IMG/VR virus record: IMGVR_UViG_3300006637_000025
Span: 1 to 26,603 of that record
Length of the DNA stretch: 26,603 bases
From: a virus
Strand: one strand, 5' to 3'
Shown: positions 1 to 4,675 of the stretch, in pieces
How the letters are laid out: each line of letters opens with the position of its first letter
Numbering within the stretch: position 1 is the first letter of the stretch
The notes under the pieces: generated by a model
Database searches by the model: none
What the model saw: the letters and a program-made list of their open reading frames with translations, nothing else
What the model was told of the DNA's origin: nothing
Position numbers and translations under genes: made by a program

Positions 1-23
1 GCTAACTTCATCCAAAATTGATC

Positions 24-374
24 ATGCAGAACTACGTAGACAACCGGAAATGGACGCGTTTTCTTGGCAAATTGAACGGAAAGCGAATTCACAAATACGC
101 CGTGCGGATCGATTTCAATGAGCGGGCGGCGTTAGGGCTGGACAATTTCCAGGGCAAAACGCAATGGATTTCCGTGACGAGTGATTGTCCCAAAAAGGCG
201 GCACAATGGGTTTTAGACAAGCTGCCAGGGACACCGTGCGTTGAAGTTACAGTTTACGGCCCACGCGGAGGGGAGGCGGCGCGCCGTTTTCAGGGCTGGG
301 ATTCGGCGGTATGGTCGGCGATGGTCCAACGTAGGGATTCATGGCAGCCGGGATTCAAGGGGATTTTAGACTAA
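24..374 (+). CDS. Hypothetical phage protein
   Basis: I do not recognise this gene. It encodes about 116 residues from the ATG at 24; a TTG two codons earlier at 18 is an alternative start. The protein is basic at the N-terminus (KWTRFLGKLNGKRIHKY) and rich in aromatic residues, with no signal peptide or membrane segment. The codons look typical of the neighbourhood and the stop is followed directly by a strong intrinsic terminator, which supports a real expressed gene at the end of a transcription unit. The window starts just upstream, so its promoter and operon partners are not visible. Its last codons (residues QPGFKGIL) lie in a 22-base stretch that recurs, with one base missing, at 12105-12125. 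Function unknown. Confidence 0.6.
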   Translation: MQNYVDNRKWTRFLGKLNGKRIHKYAVRIDFNERAALGLDNFQGKTQWISVTSDCPKKAAQWVLDKLPGTPCVEVTVYGPRGGEAARRFQGWDSAVWSAMVQRRDSWQPGFKGILD

Positions 375-379
375 CGTCA

Positions 380-410
380 AAACGGCCGGGCTTTCGAGCC
401 CGGCCTTTTT
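380..410 (+). terminator. Strong intrinsic terminator
   Basis: A perfect 9-bp stem (384-392 with 397-405, GGCCGGGCT/AGCCCGGCC) is capped by a TTCG tetraloop and followed by TTTTT at 406-410. AAAA just upstream of the stem makes it potentially bidirectional. It begins nine bases after the stop codon of the 24-374 gene and should end that transcript. Confidence 0.9.
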
Positions 411-431
411 GTGCCCTAGAAACGCCTCTCT

Positions 432-493
432 CGCGTTTTAAGGCTCGCAAGGTGTCAGCATACCAGTCGAAAACTAAAACGCCTTAGAACGCG
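432..493. repeat. Imperfect inverted repeat
   Basis: CGCGTTTTAAGGC at 432-444 is complementary to GCCTTAGAACGCG at 481-493 over 13 positions with a single mismatch, which would be a G-U wobble in RNA. The 36-base loop has no clear internal structure. It lies shortly after the terminator at 380-410. Confidence 0.6.
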
Positions 494-502
494 CCTCCGT
501 TC

Positions 503-542
503 GTCCGTCCGTCCGTCTCCCTAGGGGCGCGGACGGACGGAC
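503..542. repeat. GTCC tandem repeat forming a 12-bp hairpin
   Basis: GTCCGTCCGTCC at 503-514 is the exact reverse complement of GGACGGACGGAC at 531-542. The 16-base loop contains the palindrome CCCTAGGG (519-526). Because both arms are tetranucleotide repeats, the stem can slip by four bases and pair in several registers. It is not followed by a T-run, so it does not look like an ordinary terminator. Confidence 0.8.
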
Positions 543-646
543 AGTCCAATCAGACCTGGCCAGACCTAATCCGGGGTTGGCGCTTTGAAGCTTGCAACCA
601 GTCCATGCTTCAACTCATGACCTGCACCGTAATCCCCTGCTATGTC

Positions 647-690
647 GGATACCAGCCGGAAGGGCGTAGCCCGGCAAGGCTGGGGTATGT
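647..690. other. Compact foldable segment, possible structured RNA or DNA element
   Basis: ATACCAGCC (649-657) can pair with GGCTGG-GG-TAT (678-688), with a two-base bulge. Inside, the segment can form CCGG...CCGG around GGGC-GTA-GCCC. The word TATGTCG occurs on both sides (641-647 and 686-692). The nested pairing suggests an RNA or DNA element, but I recognise no known family. Confidence 0.35.
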
Positions 691-892
691 CGCCGGTTTT
701 CATTAATCCGGGGGTTTCGCTTACAGCTTGCTCGCGCCCGCGTTATACTCGGACTAGTACCCGCTGGGATTCAAGCGAATTACAAAGCTCGCTTGGGCTC
801 GCTTCGGGTTTCATTTAACTGCTCATGCGCCAGCCCTCGCCTTCGCTTGCGGGTTTTACGCGCTTTCCGGCCTGCGGCCGACGCGCCCGCGC

Positions 893-1111
893 TTAAGGTT
901 GCTTTGGCTCGGGCTTAAACAGGGGATGAGGGGTACGGGGAGAAGGGTTCTGCGCCTCCCGCTGGTCGGATACTAATTCGGGGGTTGGCGAGTCGTCAAG
1001 GACTATTTTGGGGTGATCTGCGATTCTGGCCCAATTTTCGCAATGTTCCTTTTTGACCACCCCTGAAATCTGCTCGGCGGTGTAATCCTGGGGTATGCGG
1101 GCGGGTGTCAC
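893..1111 (-). CDS. Doubtful small ORF
   Basis: A 72-codon leftward frame with a GTG start at 1111. The product is proline-rich, especially at the C-terminus (PSPRTPHPLFKPEPKQP), and I recognise no domain. There is no clear ribosome binding site in front of the GTG. It is the only sizeable frame in the 0.8-kb gap and runs opposite to the neighbouring genes, sharing its upstream region with the rightward promoter at 1130-1158. It could be a real divergent gene, or chance in GC-rich sequence; I lean towards chance. Confidence 0.25.
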   Translation of the reverse strand: MTPARIPQDYTAEQISGVVKKEHCENWARIADHPKIVLDDSPTPELVSDQREAQNPSPRTPHPLFKPEPKQP

Positions 1112-1129
1112 TTGCTATAACATTTCGTA

Positions 1130-1158
1130 TTGACAGGCGCGTTGCCTGAGCGTAGAAG
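1130..1158 (+). promoter_or_regulatory. Sigma70-like promoter for the 1233 operon
   Basis: A perfect -35 box TTGACA (1130-1135), a 17-base spacer, and TAGAAG (1153-1158, four of six consensus bases) form a plausible promoter. Transcription would start near 1165, almost on top of the small leader ORF at 1167. It points at the 1233-4220 gene group. Confidence 0.55.
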
Positions 1159-1166
1159 TTGCCCCA

Positions 1167-1226
1167 ATGAACGACTTCACTTTAACAGTTCTCAGTCAGC
1201 TACGCTCTGAGGCGTCTTTTCAATAA
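1167..1226 (+). CDS. Possible 19-residue leader peptide
   Basis: ATG at 1167 opens a 19-codon frame (MNDFTLTVLSQLRSEASFQ) that ends seven bases before the next start at 1233. The predicted transcription start is near 1165, so it would be translated from an almost leaderless mRNA. The frame contains CAGTTCTCA (1186-1194), which is the exact complement of TGAGAACTG (1234-1242) at the start of the following gene. Ribosomes on the leader could therefore open a structure hiding the downstream start. Alternatively this is a chance mini-frame. No Shine-Dalgarno sequence is evident. Confidence 0.3.
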   Translation: MNDFTLTVLSQLRSEASFQ

Positions 1227-1242
1227 CTGGAAATGAGAACTG
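1186..1242 (+). promoter_or_regulatory. Inverted repeat able to cover the 1233 start codon
   Basis: CAGTTCTCA (1186-1194) pairs perfectly with TGAGAACTG (1234-1242), the latter overlapping the ATG at 1233. A smaller hairpin ACGC-TCTGAG-GCGT (1202-1215) followed by CTTTT sits in the loop. The arrangement could act in translational control or attenuation, or the two 9-bp arms could be DNA operator half-sites. Confidence 0.35.
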
Positions 1243-1475
1243 ACGAACACCGCCTTCGCAACATCATGCAAGCTGTCTATCTCGCCATGGTCGGGGGAGA
1301 CTGGTTCACCCTTGAGGAGCTTTCAGAGCGGGTTGGCTATCCTGTTGCAAAACTCTCTGTTCTGCTGCGCTGGATGCAAAAGCCTGAGTATGGGGCGCAT
1401 AACATAATTTCCCGCACCGGGCATGACCAAGATGGTCCTGTTCGGGAATACAAACTCGTAGAAAGACTGTTCTGA
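1233..1475 (+). CDS. Small winged-helix DNA-binding-like phage protein
   Basis: Eighty residues with the layout of a winged helix-turn-helix: a first helix (RLRNIMQAVYLAM), then FTLEELSERVGYPVAKLSVLLRWM as the helix-turn-helix at residues 25-48, then a wing-like strand region with HNIISR and EYKLV. Such small proteins are common in phage early regions and are usually annotated only as helix-turn-helix proteins; the role is not known to me. It is the first gene after the 1130 promoter and its stop overlaps the next start by one base (TGATG), so it is translationally coupled to the methyltransferase-like gene. The ribosome binding site is weak, fitting the possible leader-peptide control upstream. 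Confidence 0.65.
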   Translation: MRTDEHRLRNIMQAVYLAMVGGDWFTLEELSERVGYPVAKLSVLLRWMQKPEYGAHNIISRTGHDQDGPVREYKLVERLF

Positions 1476-2032
1476 TGAGAGTCCTGATTGGATGTGAAAC
1501 AAGCGGAAAGGTGAGAGACGCATTCCTTGCCCGTGGGCATGAGGCTATGTCCTGTGACCTTCTCCCTACTGACGTTCCCGGTCCTCACTACCAAGGGGAT
1601 GTCTTTGACGTCATCGACTACCCTTTGGACATTGCTATCTTCCACCCTGAATGCACTCATCTCTCAGTCTCTGGGGCACGGCACTTTGAGGCCAAGAAGG
1701 CTGACGGTCGGCAGCAGGCCGCCGTCAGCTTTTTCATGCGCCTTGTGCGGCGTTCTGAGCATATCTCAGGGCGTTGCTTTGAGAATCCGGTCAGCATCAT
1801 GTCCTCGATGTGGCGCAAGCCCACGCAGATCATCCAACCCTGGATGTTTGGGCATGGCGAGACAAAGGCTACCTGTCTGTGGCTGGAGGGACTGTCTCTG
1901 CTAAAGCCCACCAACATCGTGGAAGGGCGGGAGGCGAGGATTCACAAGATGCCTCCGAGTGAGGACAGGTGGAAAAAGAGAAGCGAAACCTATACCGGCA
2001 TAGCAGATGCCATGGCAGATACTTGGGGCTGA
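1475..2032 (+). CDS. Small atypical C5 cytosine DNA methyltransferase-like protein
   Basis: This 185-residue protein matches a phage family that I remember being annotated either as DNA cytosine methyltransferase or hypothetical. It starts with a SAM-site-like LIGCETSG (residues 4-11), has an acidic residue after the next strand (CDLLP, D28), a PEC motif with Cys60 in the place of the usual PCQ nucleophile loop, and FENP (102-105) in the place of ENV. The conserved block IIQPWMFGHGETKATCLWL follows from about residue 119. It is much shorter than true C5 methyltransferases, which have about 300 residues or more, and lacks an obvious target-recognition domain. It may be a minimal enzyme, act with a partner, or have diverged in function. 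A full C5 methyltransferase lies 1 kb downstream at 3032. Confidence 0.65.
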   Translation: MRVLIGCETSGKVRDAFLARGHEAMSCDLLPTDVPGPHYQGDVFDVIDYPLDIAIFHPECTHLSVSGARHFEAKKADGRQQAAVSFFMRLVRRSEHISGRCFENPVSIMSSMWRKPTQIIQPWMFGHGETKATCLWLEGLSLLKPTNIVEGREARIHKMPPSEDRWKKRSETYTGIADAMADTWG

Positions 2033-2050
2033 AATGAGAGTTCTTGAGCA

Positions 2051-2407
2051 ATGGAGCAGAAACCTGATATGACACCAGAACAGACAACACACATGCTGGA
2101 ACTCAATGCAGAGTTCTCCAACCTATTCAAAAACAAATACCGGGCTGGACAGGAAGAGCACGGTGGGGACTTGTGGAAAAAAGACCCGCTCCTAATGTGC
2201 ATCGCCGCCAAGGAGGAGGTTGCGGACCAGTGGGCTTACATCTCGGTCATCGAGGAGACACTGCGGCGTTGGCACCTGGATCGCATTGAAGCTTTGGCCC
2301 TGCTCCGCGGAGTGGACAGGGCTAGTCAAACCCCGGAATGGAGCACAAGCGCAGAAAGGTTATTGAATCGGGCCTCCGGCTACCGGCCCCAAAAAACGAA
2401 AACATGA
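2051..2407 (+). CDS. MazG-like all-alpha NTP pyrophosphohydrolase-like protein
   Basis: A 118-residue, mostly helical protein. The segment YRAGQEEHGGDLWKKDPLLMCIAAKEEVADQWAY resembles phage MazG-like proteins, in which acidic residues of two helices (E-x-x-E and later E-x-x-D) bind magnesium; here EE in GQEEH and EEVAD supply candidates. Such enzymes hydrolyse nucleoside triphosphates and may adjust nucleotide pools. The match is from motif memory only and I am moderately sure. The ATG at 2051 was chosen; ATG 2069 is an alternative. The last four bases overlap the ATG of the lysozyme gene at 2404 (ATGA), so the two are coupled. Confidence 0.5.
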   Translation: MEQKPDMTPEQTTHMLELNAEFSNLFKNKYRAGQEEHGGDLWKKDPLLMCIAAKEEVADQWAYISVIEETLRRWHLDRIEALALLRGVDRASQTPEWSTSAERLLNRASGYRPQKTKT

Positions 2408-2808
2408 AAACGGCACTCACAATTTTATTCATCACCGCAACGGCTGCGAAGGCAGACCTTCCCGCAGGATTTATCGACGCGCTTCACCGTGTCGAGACAG
2501 GTGGTCGCTTGGGCGCGGTCATTGGCGACGGCGGCGCGGCCCGAGGCCCGCTACAAATTCATCGCGGCTATTGGAAGGAAGCGGTCAATTATGACCGATC
2601 CCTCGGAGGTTGTTATCAGGACGTAGCCGACCTACTCTACGCGTCCAAGGTCGTTGACGCTTACATGCGGCGATATGCGAAGCGGGCCTACATCGACGGC
2701 GACTCAGCGACGATGGCAAGGATTCACAACGGCGGGCCGAGCGGTCACCGCAAGGCGGCGACGTTGCGTTATTTGAAGAAGTTCAAGGCGGCGGGAGGTG
2801 GACGATGA
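2404..2808 (+). CDS. Exported invertebrate-type (destabilase-like) lysozyme, likely endolysin
   Basis: The 134-residue product begins with a signal peptide (MKTALTILFITATAAKA, probable cut before D18). The rest resembles i-type lysozymes (destabilase family), which cleave the glycan of peptidoglycan: the catalytic Glu in RVETGG (E31), a candidate catalytic Asp eleven residues later (D42), GPLQIHRGYW (48-57), a region like the family's NCVQAYMxRY (SKVVDAYMRRY, 81-91), and the hallmark ARIHNGGPSG (105-114). Only one cysteine (C70) remains, whereas animal members are rich in disulfides. The secretion signal suggests Sec export to the periplasm without a dedicated holin pore. The upstream in-frame ATG at 2338 would hide the signal peptide, and ATG 2404 overlaps the previous stop as ATGA, so 2404 is preferred. 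Confidence 0.8.
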   Translation: MKTALTILFITATAAKADLPAGFIDALHRVETGGRLGAVIGDGGAARGPLQIHRGYWKEAVNYDRSLGGCYQDVADLLYASKVVDAYMRRYAKRAYIDGDSATMARIHNGGPSGHRKAATLRYLKKFKAAGGGR

Positions 2809-3023
2809 ATGTCGATCTTACAGGCTACTCTGTGGACGAGGGCGGGGACATCACCTACGAGACCCCTTGCGGATTCCTGATCGACATCGGTTTCGTTGAG
2901 ATACGCGAAGGCGACCCCGTCGTCACGCTGAATGTCTCGCGGGATATCCCCGTGTCCCAACTCCACAAGATCACTCACCTCGCGGCTAATTGGATGGCGG
3001 CGCAGCAGGCGAGCCGCAACTGA
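2805..3023 (+). CDS. Hypothetical small phage protein
   Basis: A 72-residue protein I do not recognise. It has an N-terminal acidic, strand-like half (YSVDEGGDITYETPCGFLIDIGFVEI) and a C-terminal helix (SQLHKITHLAANWMAAQQ). There is no signal peptide or membrane segment. Its start overlaps the lysozyme stop by four bases (ATGA) and it ends nine bases before the methyltransferase start, so it is part of the same operon. The gene is supported by this coupling and by good codon usage; the function is unknown. Confidence 0.6.
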   Translation: MNVDLTGYSVDEGGDITYETPCGFLIDIGFVEIREGDPVVTLNVSRDIPVSQLHKITHLAANWMAAQQASRN

Positions 3024-3031
3024 GGTCAAGG

Positions 3032-3961
3032 ATGAACTATTACAATGAGAACGACAAACACGCATCAGCTTGGCTTCGGGAGCTTATCCAACGCGGACTC
3101 ATTCCGCGAGGACACGTTGACGAACGCAGCATTGTCGAAGTTGAACACGGCGACCTTCAGGGCTACACACAATGTCACTTCTTCGCAGGAATCGGCGGGT
3201 GGAGCTACGCATTGCAACTCGCAGGATGGCCTGAAGACGAACCCGTGTGGACAGGGTCATGCCCATGCCAACCTTTCAGCGCAGCAGGGAAAGGCAAAGG
3301 AACCGACGATGAACGGCACCTATGGCCCGAATTCTTCCGCCTCATCCGCGAGTGTCGCCCTCGCATCGTCTTTGGCGAACAGGTTTCGAGCAAGGCTGGG
3401 CGTGGATGGTTCGATGGAGTATCGGCTGACCTGGAAAGTGTGGATTACGCCGCAGCGGCGGCAGATCTGTGCGCTGCGGGCATCCAAAGCCCGCACATCC
3501 GACAAAGACTTTATTGGGTGGCCGACGCCGAGAGGCCCGCACGGACACGGCCCAAGCGACGGCGTGACGAGAGGGTTGACCCCGGAAGGAGCGGCTCACT
3601 TGGCGGGTTGGGTGACGCCGCCAGCGAGGGATTGGAAGGACACGCCGGGGATGTCGCAGACGGGAACGAACTCGGACGGCTCGACGCGAACTCGCTTGGA
3701 TCAACTGCCGCGACAAGCCGCCCTTGGGATCGCTACGACACCCTCTGCTGCAAAGACGGGAAATCGAGGCGGGTTGAACCCGGCACATTCCCGCTGGTTG
3801 ATGGGCTACCCCGTGGAATGGTGCCAAGCTGCGATATCAGCAGGGCGTATGCTCAATCAACAGCGGAGGAGAGGGTGATGCGTTTACGCGGTTACGGAAA
3901 CGCTATCGTCCCGCCTCTCGCAGCAGAGTTCATAGCCGTGTTCATGGATGAGAGTGAATGA
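3032..3961 (+). CDS. C5 cytosine-specific DNA methyltransferase (Dcm-like)
   Basis: The 309-residue product carries the ordered motifs of C5 methyltransferases: motif I FAGIGGW (51-57) for SAM binding, the catalytic PCQ in SCPCQPFSAAGKGKG (C79), FGEQV (114-118) at the ENV position, HIRQRLYW (155-162) for motif VIII, and the C-terminal GYGNAIVPPLAAEF for motif X. The stretch between about residues 165 and 270 is low-complexity (Arg, Gly, Asp, Ala) and holds the target-recognition region. It would methylate cytosine in a specific site, probably to protect phage DNA from restriction. The ATG at 3032 has AAGG/GAGG just upstream; an in-frame ATG at 2990 lies inside the previous gene. No restriction enzyme is visible nearby. 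The gene also contains a second long frame (3045-3878), described separately. Confidence 0.92.
   Translation: MNYYNENDKHASAWLRELIQRGLIPRGHVDERSIVEVEHGDLQGYTQCHFFAGIGGWSYALQLAGWPEDEPVWTGSCPCQPFSAAGKGKGTDDERHLWPEFFRLIRECRPRIVFGEQVSSKAGRGWFDGVSADLESVDYAAAAADLCAAGIQSPHIRQRLYWVADAERPARTRPKRRRDERVDPGRSGSLGGLGDAASEGLEGHAGDVADGNELGRLDANSLGSTAATSRPWDRYDTLCCKDGKSRRVEPGTFPLVDGLPRGMVPSCDISRAYAQSTAEERVMRLRGYGNAIVPPLAAEFIAVFMDESE
3045..3878 (+). CDS. Second long frame nested in the methyltransferase gene (possible overprinted gene)
   Basis: In the +1 frame relative to the methyltransferase, 277 codons are open and fully nested. The product contains ANLSAQQGKAK (76-86), GTYGPNSSASSAS (91-103), YRLTWKVWITPQRRQICALR (126-145), RTSDKDFIGWPTP (150-162), LAGWVTPPARDWKDTPG (186-202) and LNPAHSRWLMGYPVEW (244-259). 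From memory, phage proteins with just these blocks (LTWK..TP..R.ICALRAS, GWPTP, LNPAHSRWLMG.P.EW) occur repeatedly in databases as hypothetical or methyltransferase-associated proteins. The C-terminal half looks more protein-like than the low-complexity methyltransferase linker it overlaps. The start is uncertain: ATG 3045 has no clear ribosome binding site. It may be a real overprinted gene, a frame preserved as a by-product of methyltransferase codons, or a historic fusion; translation is unproven. Confidence 0.45.
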   Translation: MRTTNTHQLGFGSLSNADSFREDTLTNAALSKLNTATFRATHNVTSSQESAGGATHCNSQDGLKTNPCGQGHAHANLSAQQGKAKEPTMNGTYGPNSSASSASVALASSLANRFRARLGVDGSMEYRLTWKVWITPQRRQICALRASKARTSDKDFIGWPTPRGPHGHGPSDGVTRGLTPEGAAHLAGWVTPPARDWKDTPGMSQTGTNSDGSTRTRLDQLPRQAALGIATTPSAAKTGNRGGLNPAHSRWLMGYPVEWCQAAISAGRMLNQQRRRG

Positions 3962-4220
3962 CTGCGAGGAATGTGCTTACCTCCGCGCTGAGCGGGCCGG
4001 GATGTATTTATCTGACGGGGCTCCGCTTGAAGTTGCTGACCGCGCAGCTCAGCGGGAGCGGTGCAGCAACCACCCTTACACACAGATGGACCTGTTCAAC
4101 GAACTGGCAGACAGAACGAGAAAGGTTGTGAAATCACCTACCTTTTGCGAACAGAAGCGCCGCGAGGGATACCCTTTGGCGGATCATATTCCCACCCCAG
4201 AGAGGCCGCAATGTCCATGA
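3948..4220 (+). CDS. Hypothetical protein with N-terminal CxxC
   Basis: A 90-residue frame starting at ATG 3948 (GTG 3954 is also possible) that overlaps the methyltransferase end by 14 bases. It has an N-terminal CEEC pair, further cysteines in RCSNH and FCEQK, and charged helical sequence, which could form a small zinc site. I do not recognise the family. Its last 83 bases overlap the 3' end of the convergent repressor gene, so either the two genes share their ends or this one is shorter than it appears. The operon position supports it being real; confidence is moderate. Confidence 0.5.
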   Translation: MRVNDCEECAYLRAERAGMYLSDGAPLEVADRAAQRERCSNHPYTQMDLFNELADRTRKVVKSPTFCEQKRREGYPLADHIPTPERPQCP

Positions 4221-4569
4221 TGCTCTCCTCTATCTCAGGAATCTGGTTGGCGCGCTTGAGAATGAATGCGAGAGCAAGCTCGCCCTGGTGCGATAGGTTT
4301 GCTGTAATCACATTCTCTTTTGCTTTAACCGCGACATGCCCGTGCAATTCTTCTGGCACCACGTCTGCCACATACGCCTTGAGCGCGTCGAGTTGGTTGG
4401 GCTTCTTAAGCGGGGCGAGCAGCCGCCACAGGTCATTCGCACTGCATGGCAGCCGGTCGTTGCAGGCCCTGCTGATGTACGCCTGGGTGACACCGGCAGA
4501 TTCCGCCAGTTGTGCCTGTGATTTTTTTTCCTCTCTCAGGACTCGCTTCAGGGTTTTTGGAAATTCCAT
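4138..4569 (-). CDS. Helix-turn-helix (XRE/Cro-CI type) repressor
   Basis: The 143-residue product has an N-terminal helix-turn-helix, QAQLAESAGVTQAYISRACNDR (residues 18-39), followed by a helical segment and an Ala/Leu-rich C-terminal region. There is no Ala-Gly cleavage site or S24 peptidase signature, so it would not be cut by the RecA route used by lambda CI; the C-terminus may serve for dimerisation. It is the only leftward gene among the rightward early genes and faces the early operon, the classical place for a lysogeny or early-gene repressor. Its predicted promoter (4586-4615) leaves a leader of about ten bases and no ribosome binding site. Candidate operators surround its own start. 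Confidence 0.8.
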   Translation of the reverse strand: MEFPKTLKRVLREEKKSQAQLAESAGVTQAYISRACNDRLPCSANDLWRLLAPLKKPNQLDALKAYVADVVPEELHGHVAVKAKENVITANLSHQGELALAFILKRANQIPEIEESIMDIAASLGWEYDPPKGIPRGASVRKR

Positions 4570-4633
4570 GCTTGCAGATTTGGCTAATATGCAGGGATTG
4601 CAAGCACGGTTTCAAACTTTCTCAAGCATTGAG
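4569..4633. promoter_or_regulatory. Candidate repressor operators in the switch region
   Basis: TGCTTGCA (4569-4576) and TGCAAGCA (4599-4606) are exact inverted copies, the first overlapping the repressor start codon. A third site, CTCAA-GCA-TTGAG (4621-4633), is a 13-base palindrome just before the -35 box of the rightward promoter. All three share an AAGCA-like core, fitting binding of one dimeric repressor to sites controlling both its own gene and the early operon. Confidence 0.5.
4586..4615 (-). promoter_or_regulatory. Predicted leftward promoter of the repressor
   Basis: On the minus strand, TTGAAA (4615-4610) and CATATT (4591-4586) are separated by 18 bases. Transcription would begin about ten bases before the repressor ATG at 4569, giving a nearly leaderless mRNA, as seen for the maintenance promoter of lambda. 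The TGCAAGCA site lies in its spacer. Confidence 0.45.
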
Positions 4634-4635
4634 TG

Positions 4636-4663
4636 TTGACAGAATGTAATATCTGACTAAAAT
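4636..4663 (+). promoter_or_regulatory. Strong rightward early promoter
   Basis: TTGACA (4636-4641), a 16-base spacer and TAAAAT (4658-4663, five of six consensus bases) make a strong sigma70-type promoter. The predicted start near 4670 is only some six bases before the ATG at 4676. The palindrome at 4621-4633 abuts the -35 box, where a bound repressor would block polymerase. It drives the 4676-9938 operon. Confidence 0.7.
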
Positions 4664-4675
4664 CCACATCACCAA

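Larger units (their letters stand above)
411..1129. other. Long region without a convincing gene, rich in inverted repeats
   Basis: About 0.7 kb has no open frame that looks like a phage gene; the only candidate is a weak leftward frame at 893-1111. It holds an imperfect 13-bp inverted repeat (432-444/481-493), a GTCC-repeat hairpin (503-542), a seven-base direct repeat CAGACCT at ten-base spacing (551-557, 561-567), a compact foldable segment (649-688), and loosely repeated GCTCGC-rich sequence (about 725-890) including a small CGGCC-TGC-GGCCG hairpin. No tRNA, integrase core site or CRISPR-like array was seen. It could hold an origin, a packaging or attachment site, or a non-coding RNA; nothing in the sequence decides between these. 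Confidence 0.5.

Noticed and set aside
411-1129. tRNA, CRISPR array or attachment site in the large gap.
   Set aside because: I found no cloverleaf with a plausible anticodon arm and CCA-end, no regularly spaced repeats with spacers, and no integrase gene to support an attachment site.
2338-2403. N-terminal extension of the lysozyme from an upstream in-frame ATG.
   Set aside because: It would put 22 charged residues before the signal peptide and overlaps the preceding gene by 70 bases; the ATG at 2404 overlaps the stop of that gene by four bases, as with other couplings.
3342-3827. A 161-codon leftward frame opposite the methyltransferase gene.
   Set aside because: It is Arg/Pro-rich, as expected for the reverse reading of GC-rich codons, and matches nothing I know. 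Unlike the +1 frame it shows no conserved blocks.
4061-4639. A 192-codon rightward frame opposite the repressor gene.
   Set aside because: It is the antisense shadow of a convincing helix-turn-helix gene, runs through the operator region, and its product has no recognisable pattern.
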